64,000 nt of DNA, taken from assembly GCA_008921705.1 (NCBI GenBank), contig VFFE01007789.1:943727-1007726 (forward strand), written 5' to 3'. Position numbers and translations under genes: made by a program. The stretch is from Burhinus oedicnemus (taxonomy: Eukaryota; Chordata; Aves; Charadriiformes; Burhinidae). The first letter of the stretch is position 1. The number at the start of each line of letters is the position of its first letter. The notes beneath the pieces were generated by a model. It searched no databases, was not told where the DNA came from, and saw nothing but the letters and a program-made list of their open reading frames with translations. Of this stretch, positions 25,001 to 37,000 are shown one piece after another.

Positions 25001-28000
25001 TCTGAGGCAACTTCTAGTTCAACAACATTTGAATGCTCCCCTTTCAGGCTGTGTCTGAGTTTCAAAAATCCACAAAAACAGACACTGAATTCAGACAGCG
25101 AACAAAAAAAATGCTTCCATAAGGATAGTGAAGAATGTTTTATGAGACAAACTTGTTCTCTCAAAGTTGAGAAATCCTATAGAATACTCAGGTGTAAGTG
25201 GTACAATTCAATCCTGGTCTGCAGGTCACTTTACGTAAAATCTATAAATTAAAGAACCTCAAACTGCATAGTGAAATTCCTACAAAAGGGCTTGTAAGGA
25301 GTGTTAATAACTAATACCTGTGTTTCTAAAAATCAGCTTTAAGAAGTATTTGTAGAAGATAGTAGCATATTTGTAGAAGACAGCATATTTCAGGGATGAG
25401 TTAAAGACAAAAAGAAAAAGGAGGGATTGATGAAGTATTAAGTAAAAATCCTTGGGTCAGCTGGAAAAAAGGATGGGAGAAATTCCATTTGTCTGCTGGT
25501 ATTTCTACCTTCATCTGCAATGGTATGCTCTTTTAATAATAGAGGCCGTAACTGCTATAATGTCATCAGCAGAAGCTTATAAACATGACTGACAAGCCTC
25601 AGATGTTATTAACGTTTCATTCAAGTAGTTAAAATCTAAGACCGGAACAAAGAACTGAATTAGATTCCCATTCTTCATATGAGCTAGCCGTATGGTACTG
25701 ATCAAGTCCACGACCATGGTGTGTTGACCTGTATAGTGCATACAAAGCACTTTTACTTTCCCTAACTGTAAAGCAAATGAGAACAGTTTCCTCACAAGAT
25801 TTCATTTCCTTAATTTTACATACTTAGGAACACAGGATTGGAAGACGGTTACTACTTCCCGGTCACTGCGTCGAGTCCCTTGCTGTTATATTGTACAATT
25901 CTGCTCTTAAACTAATCACGCTATCTTAAAACTAGTTTCCCATCTCCAGCACTACAATACCAGTCAATTGCTCTCTTCCACTGTTGCCTAGAAACTGTCT
26001 TCAAATGTTCACATTCAATTTATTCACATCCAGTTTAAATTAAGTAGATTTTGAGCAAACTTACGGTATCAGGAAGTAAAAAAAAAAAAAAAAGAAAAGT
26101 ATGTGAGCAAAAAGGCTAAGCAACAATCACTTTCTCCCGTATTTGTCTAGAGACCTATCATAGACCTCCTCAGCTTTTGATTTGCTAGACTGAATAAACT
26201 TTTTAAGAGCTGCCTCTTACAATACGTACGTTATTGCCCATATCATTCAATCTACGATTATCGCCATGAACACCTCTTCTACAAAGTTTTTGCTATTCAT
26301 CTAGGGATTTAGCCAGTCAGAAAGAAGTTTCCTTGATTTTGCTGTGCATGATTCAGTAAAGAAAACAGCTTAGGCTCTCTTCTTCCCAAGAGCTAGCCTC
26401 TGAGTGAAGGAGTTGCTCTACATCCCTTTTTTTGTACCTACCCTTAAAAGATCCCATATGTTACAGTAGATCTGTCATCACTGTACATATGTGGGGATCT
26501 GTAACACAAGAAGCTATAGCATTTCTAACAGCTCTTATAGCGAATCTTTCCTCCGAGTTGTCAGCTAGGTACTACCCCTAAAGACGTTTGCTTTTCTTGG
26601 AATTCTGCAAGAGAAGTCCTGGTCTGCAGAACTGACTCTTGGTGGGTTGCCTCTGGGTTTCCAACAGCATCTCTACAATTCATTCTTCAGAAAAATATCT
26701 AAACATTTGATCTCTCTCACTAAGGTAAAGGGATCTTATATGAAACAGATTTATTCTGTGATCAACATAGAGGTATTGAAAAGCAGGCTGTCTCAAAAAA
26801 AGTTCAGAACAAACTCTATCAAAAGGTGTGATGGTGATCCTGTCACCCTCTCTTTACTGGCCCCTTTGGGCTCTGTGCTGCAACTCTGAAAGTAAGTCAA
26901 TAACCAGATCCAGCTCCTTACTGGACCTCCTTGACGGCTCAACAGCAGAGGACTAGTCAGCTAAAGCATGTGCTCGCATAAGCTTCTGCAAGTAAGTATC
27001 ACCTTAGAAGAAGCTGCCAAGACTAAGGAAGTATCATCAACTTAACCTAAATTCTGTCAGAATGGCAGTTAAGGATATCAACACCCAGCATTTTGAGAAA
27101 AGAAGAAAACATGGATTACAGAGCATTCTTTCAAATACTATTAAAGTTTTCTGTTCAGCTATCAGTTTCCATTACTCAGTGTTGTATGTAGGAGATTACA
27201 TTCTTTGTCAAGTAATAAAATTTCAGTGTTAGGGAAAGCAGGATGTTAGTGCTTTAAATAATAAAGTGATGTAGAATAACATGATCTACGTTAACAATCA
27301 TTTAAATCATTAAATCAGAAGAAACAAGACCCAATATGACTCAAAGATTTTAAAACCATCATACCTTCTATCACTTTTATCTGGAAACCATTTGCTACAA
27401 GCCTTGGATCTGACAAATAACCTGATCCACTGAAACTCTGGTAATCCTTCTGCATTTTATAAAGAGCAGCCATATACTGAGATCCACCAAGAAGACTGGA
27501 AAAAAAAAATATCCTCAAAGGGTTAAAAGCCAAAATTATAATTTGAAAATTAAAACTGTGAGAAAAATACTGAGGAAAGTAGTTAAGTGATGAAAAGCGA
27601 TCAAGATTTTAAAAAGTACTCTGAAAAAGTAATTTGTTTAAAGAAACAAAATAGCAACTATTCACATATCCTAAAGAGTGACCAAGTTTAGGCATATAAT
27701 AATAATTACATAATCCATGGGGGAAAGTTGGGTAGAGTGAAGCTGTGAAAATGTGGAGCATTTAATTTTCCTCTGGGGAATTCTTCACTGCACTACCAAT
27801 GAAACTGGTCAAAATTCATACTTATTTCAACTGGAATATGACCAGGCCTGCTCATTACTATAAGGTAAAACATAAAAATTTGTTCTTACAGATAAACAAA
27901 TGTACAAATAATCACAGATTTAGCAAACAGGGCCTTACAGAGTTTTCTGTAAATAATTATCAAATGATACTTGAAATAATGCACAAATTTTTGCTTAATT

Positions 28001-31000
28001 GTACTATACCTGTCCATTAACACAATTGGCTTGTCCAGTTTCTCTACTGGAAGCTTATGATTCATCAGTAATCTTTTGTGTAGCAGGGCTTCTTCCAATC
28101 TATACGGATTCAGCAACATTAGCTTTTTTTCAGTAGCAAATAGCCAGACATCAGGAAAACTCTGACGACGGATCAGGAAAAGCTTGTGTTCATCTGAATC
28201 ATTCTTCTCATGTCTCTGAAGCTGATGTCTACAGGAACTCAGAGAAAAAGGCACTGTCACAGTTTTTGTAGGCTGTTCAGGTTTACGCTTCTTTTCAGTT
28301 TGAGCATGAAATATCTTGTCAAGCTTCTGCTGGTCGGATGGGGAAATCTTCAGCTTGGGTTTCTGTTTTTCTGCCTCCTTTGTTGGTCGGTGCACTGTCT
28401 GTCCTGTAGCTTTCTTGACCTCTCTGTTGTACCGTTCCAGGTCTTTAGCAGCTTTTATTTCATAACTTAAAAGAGGAAACAAACCAGTAGCATAATCAGA
28501 TAAAAAAACCCAACCCCCAACTCCTAACATACTGAAACAAAAGGCAAGGTAACTAAACAGACAAGAACAACTCCTGTGGTTCCTTCAAATAGCCAAATCA
28601 ACATGTTTTCCACTACAATGCAGGTGGAAGGTGATCAGTGACTATGCCCCTATTATATTATCCTGTGAAAATGATAAGTTGGGAAGTTTCCTTCACCATG
28701 ACAGCCAGCAAAACCTGAATTACTGAAGGGGGAGGAGTAGAGCTCATACAAAGAGCTACAGCAGGTTGCTTTTGACCTCAGTCCCAAAGACTACATTTAA
28801 CCCTAAGTCACAAGCAGATACCTAGCTTTGGAAGTAGTTTTGTCCCAGGCACATTCAGTCCAATTCACAAAGTCATTTAAGCTTCTAGAGCTCTACAGAC
28901 TTCAAGGGGAGTCCATAAGGTTAGGTAAGAGTTTGGAGCCTAAATAACTTTATATTAAATAAAGCCTGAGGCTTACGAAGAAGTACATTTGACTTCAAAT
29001 GGCTTAAAGTTAACCACAAATAAAAAGCATGAGAATACAGCATGGATACGATCATCACAGAATTCTGTAACTCAAACTTACCGATTTTTCAAAAAGTACT
29101 CAATAACAAGCTACTACTTGATGCTATCTAAATAGTTAAAACTAGATACTAAAGCTCTACAATCTGAATGGATTCTTAACAGGTTTGCAAATGTCAGGAA
29201 GATAGCTAAACTTTTATAGATGCCAGGTTTATACTTGCCTACCACATATGAATCTTACTTTTTTGAAGGCCAAAGGCTGAATTCCCTCTTTTTGCCCTGA
29301 TTTGATATTCTGAATTCTAGCAGGTAATTCAAACTAGTCCCATTTTCAATAAGAAAAGTAGTACTATCATATGTAAGTATTGGAAATAAGTATTTTAGCT
29401 GGTCATATTTATTTATTGCTACTTGCTGGAACAGTTTGATTCAATTATGTGTATGCATGCTGGAAAATTAAGGTCAACAAAAGGGTCAACATTTGCAATT
29501 AATTATGATGTGCTAGCATTCACATATGGTACCAATATTTAGTTAACTAAAAAAGTCAGCTTAAGTAGTTTCTTGCAATAAATCATGTCCTAGAAAATAT
29601 GGAGTAAACGTTAAGATAAAAAACATCTGCTCCTTTTAAAACAAATGGATGAAATCAGTTGAACAGAATTTTTTTTATCCCAAATACATTTATAGCTTTG
29701 ACTAGATCAATAAGTACTTTGTTCTGAATAGACTCAATTAATTGTATTGCAGGAGAATATTTAACTGTAAGAGAACTGAGCTTTCAGTGATATAGTGATA
29801 ATTCAAAACAAAAGCACTTCCAAAGAAAGTCCAACTTGCCTGTCACTGTAGGCTACCAGAAAAATTCTAGCCTTACAAGCTTTGATTGTGAGGGTTTTGC
29901 AAATTCATATGCATCACTATCAGTGATTTGTTCAGAATCAAAGAAAACAGCAGGTTTACAAAATATGAGGGAACATCTTTGCCTTTCCAAAAATCCTTCT
30001 ACAGAGGCAAGTATAATCAACAAGTGCTACAAGAACAGTTTCTTCTCTGCTTTGTGAATTCAGGATCCTTTCCTCAAACTACAAAACCAAGGTTTTTTGC
30101 CAAGGAAATTTGCAAAAATGGGTGTAAGAAGGGAAGTGGAAGACTAGAATGAAGTCTGATTTTAAAGGCAGCTTTCGTTTAACTAGAAAAATGGATCCCA
30201 CAACTTACCCCTTTCCTCTTGCTTCTTAAACCCAAATGAAATATTTAGCATGTAACAAAAACCTTTTAATATAAGGTCTCTCAGACCTTTTAAGCCAAAT
30301 AAGACTATTGGAATTTGACTATTTGGAGTAAACTCTGACAGGAGATGGCCACTTGCGTAGATTCATGTGTGTTCAGAACAGAAAGGCAACCCATTCTGAA
30401 TGTAATCTCTCTCAGCATTAACCTTTTCACATAATGAAACCAAATCAACTCAAATTATCACCATAGTATTACATTCTACGTCTGTGTTTCCTTCCTTTGT
30501 GAAGAGGAAAATAAAAAAAAGCTTTTAATTGTCCACATCAGCGTTTCACAGTCATCTTCTGAAATGCACAGGTTTCAAGGTACTAGCACTGTTTCCTAGG
30601 AGTGGACAATATGGACCTACCATTACGACTGAACAGATGCTGGGGACAAGCAACAGATACCAATTATTAATACCATTATTCCCGATTAATATCTGGCAGT
30701 AGATGAATGGAGCTGGCTAGAGATACGACGGATAGCTAATGACCAGATGGTACCACCAAATTACCCCCATCCAAAGGAAAGAGAAAATGTTAACTAAAAA
30801 GTTAAAATGCAGTAAAAAAGAATTTTTATGGAAGTGCTAAGCAACCTTATTTATCCCAATGTAAAAGAGCTGCAAATAATGCATACACACACACAAGCCA
30901 TGATACATGGGAAGTTTATCAGGCAATAAAAACCTACCACACATGAGCTAGTTACTACCAGCTGCTAATGACTGTCTATGTGCACATTCTTACCTGTTAA

Positions 31001-34000
31001 CAGGCAGCAAAGGCCATGCTACCTGAAATGATGTTTCTCGCAAGGTACAAATATACTTATGAAGGATTACTGTAGAGCACTGACAAGCTAATTTGTTAGC
31101 TCCATGATAATGTGTGCGTGGCTCTGAATCTTTCCTACACCTTCAGGATAACTTCTGCTGCCATTGACATGGCACTTGGAGGGATTTCTTCCACTCCTAC
31201 CTAAGCGTGTTACACAAGAAATAATAAGACTAGAAACACACGCAAGCTGTATTAAGCAAGAGCAGAGTGAGCGCAAGAAATTAAATCCTGGCTTTGCAAA
31301 GCAGGGGGATATACGATGCTGCCAACATGGACATGCATGGAAGCTTTCCTCTTCTATTATAACCTAAAGACCATAACATTTTACATTCCGGTTGAGTAAT
31401 AAACGCTGACTTGTTTTGAAAAGGCTATCTTATGTCACTATGAGACATCTGTTGGTTGTACTGCTCCCAAAAAGGATTTAAACTCATTTAGACCTGCTGG
31501 AGAAGCAACACAGAGAAACAGAGATGCTGAAGCCAAGCACACCCATTGTAACACAAACGCATGACTATCACAGAAGGATGGAGGACTAGAGCCCAGGAAA
31601 AGTGGCATCTTGCCAGAAAGGTTGCATGAATTTGGAGGCATAGCATGTGTGGTAGAACTGAGGCACTCTGGCTGCCCTGTTGCATATACATTTGTTGTTA
31701 CCTCTAGGTGGCCCAATTTATCCAGAGTATCTGGTAGGCAAGACTTACGTTCTCTGCCAGACATACAACAGTTCTTCTGGATTGTTGCCTTGGAGGAAAA
31801 GATGACTGCATATCTCTTCCTATTTGTTATTTTCTGAGGCAATTTTAAAAGATTAAAAGCAGAAAAGAGGTACATCAAAGCTGAAACGTATGGATACAAC
31901 CAGTGGTAAGTTTTTCATCCACTTCAACATCCACTGGACCATACTGCATTCATTCCTACATATAAGGAAAACTTCATTACCAGAGAGGTTTCCTTCCTGA
32001 ACAAATACAAAGCTAATCTGTAGGCACACTCTTAAACATAACAGTTGTACCAGGAAAGTAACCATGAAATCTCAAAAGCTAAAGCAGAGCAAATTAAAAT
32101 TTTCTGAAACAGCTGGCAGAACCTTTTGTTTCATTTCATTAAAAGCATTAATATAATTGGAGTAGATTTCTACTATTATCTTAATATTTCTGCTAATGCA
32201 GAGATGGAAAAACCACTTTCTCACATGTATGGTTTTGTGATCATGGCATGTTGCTTGCTTAGTGAGCTTTAAATTACATAAATGAGAAGCTAGATAAAAA
32301 GGTTTTAATTAACTCTGAGCTAGCCGGTATTCAGAACAATGTAGATGTTTTCAAACAAAGTCAAGAAGTCAAGGAAAAAACATTTATATAAGCAGTAATT
32401 CAACAGGTATAGCTTCTCTTTTTTACCATTCTCCTAATCGAATCTCTCATTAGTGTTAAAATTGCACTGTTTTGGCTAGTATAATTTCCTTTTCAGTGGT
32501 CTTCTTAATTCCCTCTCCTTTCTTCCATAACACAAAGAAAACACATTTTCATACCACTTCCAATGAGTTTTTTTCTTCAGAACCAAAATTTCATTTCCCA
32601 AACTTTCTGCTACAAACCACAATATGCATTCAAATCATTACATGTGAAACTACTGCAGAACTACTTCTATTCTCCTCATTTACACGATGCCCTACAGTGT
32701 TTTTTACATTTTGTAAAATTACAAACAAAACGTGGAAGGTTTGGGTTGTTTGAGTTTTTTGTTTGTTTGTTGTTTTTTTTGTTTTTTTAAACTATCTTAG
32801 AATGTCTCAAAATCTGTTATTCTAATTCATCATTCATCACCCCTGCCCCAAATTAGGCTAAAATATTTCCCTTACTTGCAGGTGGATTTAAAAAACTCAG
32901 TGACAATTTGTTTTAAAAAAATATGGAATTTAGCTATTCAGATTGTAATGTAAAAAAAGATTTGGTTTTGATTAAAACAGATTAAAATTCAAACTGGACT
33001 ATATTCTCTGAACCAGCACTGGAATAGCTGTTTAGGGAAAAAAGAAATTCCTAGCGTCATTTGATTGGGTTTTATAAATACAATTCTGAGGTAGCCTGGG
33101 TTGGGATACGTACTAAATTTAGAGGAAAGGAGTTTACCAAATGTTCGAGTACTAAAGATCCTGAAAAGAATTCTCACTTTGTAACAATAAAAAAGAACTG
33201 TTGGTTGGAAAAAGCTCTGGAGGCACTATACGGTGCCTCGTCCATCACTGCTGGTTTTCATTCACAGTGCCTCAGGAGTGACAATGTACATGCAGCCCTT
33301 AGAAAACAGAAGTTTGCAGGATTCAAACAGTACATTTTCTTGCCTGTTATCTCTAAATAACAATTCAGCAAAGCTGTCCCTACCTAACTGCTGCATGGCA
33401 CAGCGACAAAATGAGTAACTCAAATCAGCAGTGCATATATGCAAACAGCAAAGCATGACAACTCACAGTATCAACACTGACCTTGAAAAGCCAAAGATCA
33501 TCTTGTGTTTTATTTTTTCATAAATAACTGGGAAGTTACAATTTTTTCTAATTCACTACAGGTTGACTCATTGGTAACCACCAGATTTAGAAGCAAGACA
33601 GCCTGCAAACTTACTTCTTTTTTTCCTCTTCATTCAAATTCTTCCACTGCTCTTCAATTTTCAGCAGGATGTCCTCCATGCTGGTCTTTGGATTATCAGT
33701 TATCAATTTTGGACGATGTTCTTGAGTGAAAAATCCAATTGCAGACTTCGGTTTCCTTATTATTCTACTACTAATTAAGTCATAAGCCGTCACATGTCCA
33801 AATTTATCACTTATCACATTTCTTTTCTTTACGCTTTGATTTGAGATTTGTGGATCATTGCTTTGTTCACCAGTATGTTCATTGTGCTTATTAACTGTTC
33901 CTCCAACTTCAGGAATCAAAATCTTAACAGGTTCCAGGTTGTCTCCTAGATGGTCTTTAAATCCACTTCCCATACTCCAATTATCAGCAGAGATTTCAGG

Positions 34001-37000
34001 TAAGTCTTTAGGGACTAAGACTTCCTCATTTTTTTCTATTTCATCAGTATTATCAGAATTCAAAAGATGCTCATCGTTTTTTTTAGACTTGGGGTCCACG
34101 GGAACACTGTTACTTTGAACATCAGTCGTATTCTGTCCATTCTGTTCCTCCTCACACAATAAATCTAAGGAACTGTCTAGAAAGGCATCACTCTCAGAAA
34201 CTTCTTTTTTGTCCAGGCAACTATGTACATTATCACCACAAAACGTCTGATGATTTAAGCAGATCTCTGTGTTTTTTCCTGCTTGACAGTTTTGCACATC
34301 ACTGCTGAATGAAAGGAATGAAGTATGAGCATGCAGATCATCGCTTCCAGATGGTCCCATTTCATTAACAACCACATCTGTTTGTTCTGTTCTATAAACA
34401 AACATGTCTTCTGAGGTAACATCTGTTTTATTACTTTCACCAGGGATTGTAGCAGGTAGTGGCCCATACAGTGATTTCAACACGTTTTCAACAGCAAGTA
34501 AGACAGATTCCTGGGGAAAAAAAAAAAAAAAACCAAAAAAAAAACAACAACAAAACACTAAAACCAGAAAATACACACACACAAACACACCTGAAAAAGT
34601 AACTGACAGCTATCAAGAATACAGAAAAATAAGCGGTGACCTTATTCAGAATATTTTTCAGGCAAATTTGGACAGATTATTGCATTTCAGTTGTTCATAC
34701 ACGCACAAAAAGACTCCGAACTGGACACCTTCAGGCTCAAATATTTTGTGATAGGTATTCTGCTTCACTGGTTTACTCTGCTACCACAAAATCGATTAAC
34801 TGCTTTCTTTAGAAGGACATGGACCTGTTGGAGCAGGTCCAGAGGAGGGCCACCAAGATGATCAGAGGGTTAGAGCACCTCTGCTATGAGCACAGGCTGA
34901 GAGAGTTGGGGTTGTTCAGCCTGGAGAAGAGAAGGCTCTGGGGAGACCTTATAGCAGCCTTCCAGTATCTGAAAGGGGCCTACAAGGAAGCTGGAGAGGG
35001 ACTTTTTACAAGGGCATGTAGTGATAGGATGAGGGGTAATGGCTTCACACTGGAAGCGGATAGATGTAGATTAGATTTCAGGAAGAAATTTTTCACTGTG
35101 AGGGTGGTGAGGCACTGGAACAGGTTGTCCAGGGAAGCTGTGGAGGCCCCATCCCTGGAAGTGTTCAAGGCCAGGTTGAATGAGGCTTTGGGCAATCTGG
35201 TCTAGTGCGAGGTGTCCTTGCCCATGGCAAGCGGGTTGGAACTAGATGATCTTTAATGTCCCTTCCAACCTAAACCATTCTATGATTCTATGATTTACAG
35301 GGTACTGACTGCTTAAATCAGTAACAGGTAAAGCTATTCCCACCTAATATGGAGTTAGAAGCTTGTAGTCAAGACAGATGCACCAACAACATCCCATATC
35401 ATGTAAGTGTGTTTCTGTAGGTACTTTTATGGTGCATGCTTCCAAGACAGCTTTGCATCAAATGATGGAAATGAAAAAGAAAAAACCACCCACAAAATAA
35501 AAAATAAAAAAACCCCAACCCTTTTTCTAATGCCAAAGAAAAGTTTTAAGCTAGATCAAATGTGAGAATGCTGGGTTAGTTTTCATACAAGTGATGCTTA
35601 ACAGGCAGTACATTACAAATACAAAAACTTTCAGTGAATAAGAGGATTAACAGACTCGTGTGACTACCTACATTCACTCTGAATAACCACCTTAGCTTTG
35701 TAGCCTTCTTAATTTCTGTGATACTATTTTTCATATGAAGTGCTAGTAAGTGAAAGCGAGTTTATGGAAATTTATCACTACACAGCCTCTAAAACACGAG
35801 CATATATGGTCTAAATTTCAGGTCTTGATAGTACAAATAGGATATCCTACAATTTAAGTGATGTCAACAATAATCTATGCATATAATGGCAAAATATTGC
35901 TTTGATCAGAAATCAACTCCCCCCACCTCCTCCCCCACCTTAATGTACATGCTCCTTAAAAAGTGATTACTAAGTATAATTATGAAGTTAAGAATGAGAT
36001 TTATGTAGGGACACACATCATAATTCCATGTAGCTTCTCTCACTATAAAGCCATCTGAAAACAAAGTAATACACTAACAATGTAAAAATGATCTTTAAAA
36101 TCAACTAGGAAATTTATTTTGAATAATCCTCCACTTAGCCTGTTCAATACTTTTTAAACAAAATAACCCTGTGATAAAGGCAAGCTATCATGTAACTAAA
36201 AAAAAATAATAAATCAGTGGCACTGTTTACCTTCAAACATTTCAGTAGTCCCAGAAGCCCTTATTATGCTTACAAAAGTAAAAGGTTGACAACTCAAAAC
36301 CAGATTAAAACCTTAGTTACCTTATAATGCAGTAAAACTTGAGTTTTATCAGGTGTTAAATTCACATCCACAGCAGAGGCAGGTACAGTAATATTCAAAA
36401 AGAAAACGGGATATAAACGAGTACAGTCCTTGTGCGTCACCAGACTGTAGTACTGTCGAATTAACTAGAGATTGATTTAATAAAGAGATGTCAGTAAAGG
36501 CAATAAAATAGACACAAAGGCACAGAAACAAAGTTTGACTTCATAAAAACATAACTGGTTTGTTGGTTTTTTTTGTTTGTTTGCGGTTTGTGTTGGGGTT
36601 TTTTTTGTTTTTGGGTTTTTTTTTGAAGTTAAGGGAATGCTAAAAAGGTCCTTGTGGGTATACATGTATGCCAGAATAATCACCAAAGGGGCAGTTATTG
36701 GTGGTCTCCATGTCCTCACAGCTAAATTAAAAAAAAAAAAAAAAAAACCACACAAAAAAGGAACAAATTCCAAGACACTAATGGTAGCTACTTTGACCTT
36801 CTGAATGAATGTACTGATCACACTTGGAAGAAAAGATATGATATGCCCAAATTGGACTGCAACTCCAACACTTACTTCCTCAACCAACACAAATACTATT
36901 ATTTGTTTGGTTTTTAAAGAAAATCTTATAGCGTGCAAATACACTGCTCTCTCTTTCAGTCAAACTAAAGTTTGTTTGAGAAAGCAGTACTTTGCACCAC

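Larger units (their letters stand above)
34511..36320 (-). other. PMS1 intron 8, carrying the CR1 insertion
   Basis: 1.8 kb. On the sense strand it ends in an extreme T-rich tract (34,513-34,553) that serves as the polypyrimidine tract of exon 9. The antisense CR1 fragment occupies 34,813-35,296. The rest is AT-rich. Confidence 0.9.

Noticed and set aside
31701..31714. CCTCTAGGTGGCCC as a CTCF site
   Set aside because: Two mismatches at informative positions; too weak without binding data.
31438..31899. 153-codon minus-strand open frame in intron 9
   Set aside because: No recognisable domain or similarity, composition like random translation, no splice or promoter context. Long for chance but not supportable as a gene.
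36477..36944. 155-codon minus-strand open frame
   Set aside because: Much of it is translation of the A19 and T/G-rich low-complexity tracts (Phe and Lys/Thr-rich runs), so it is an artefact of homopolymers.
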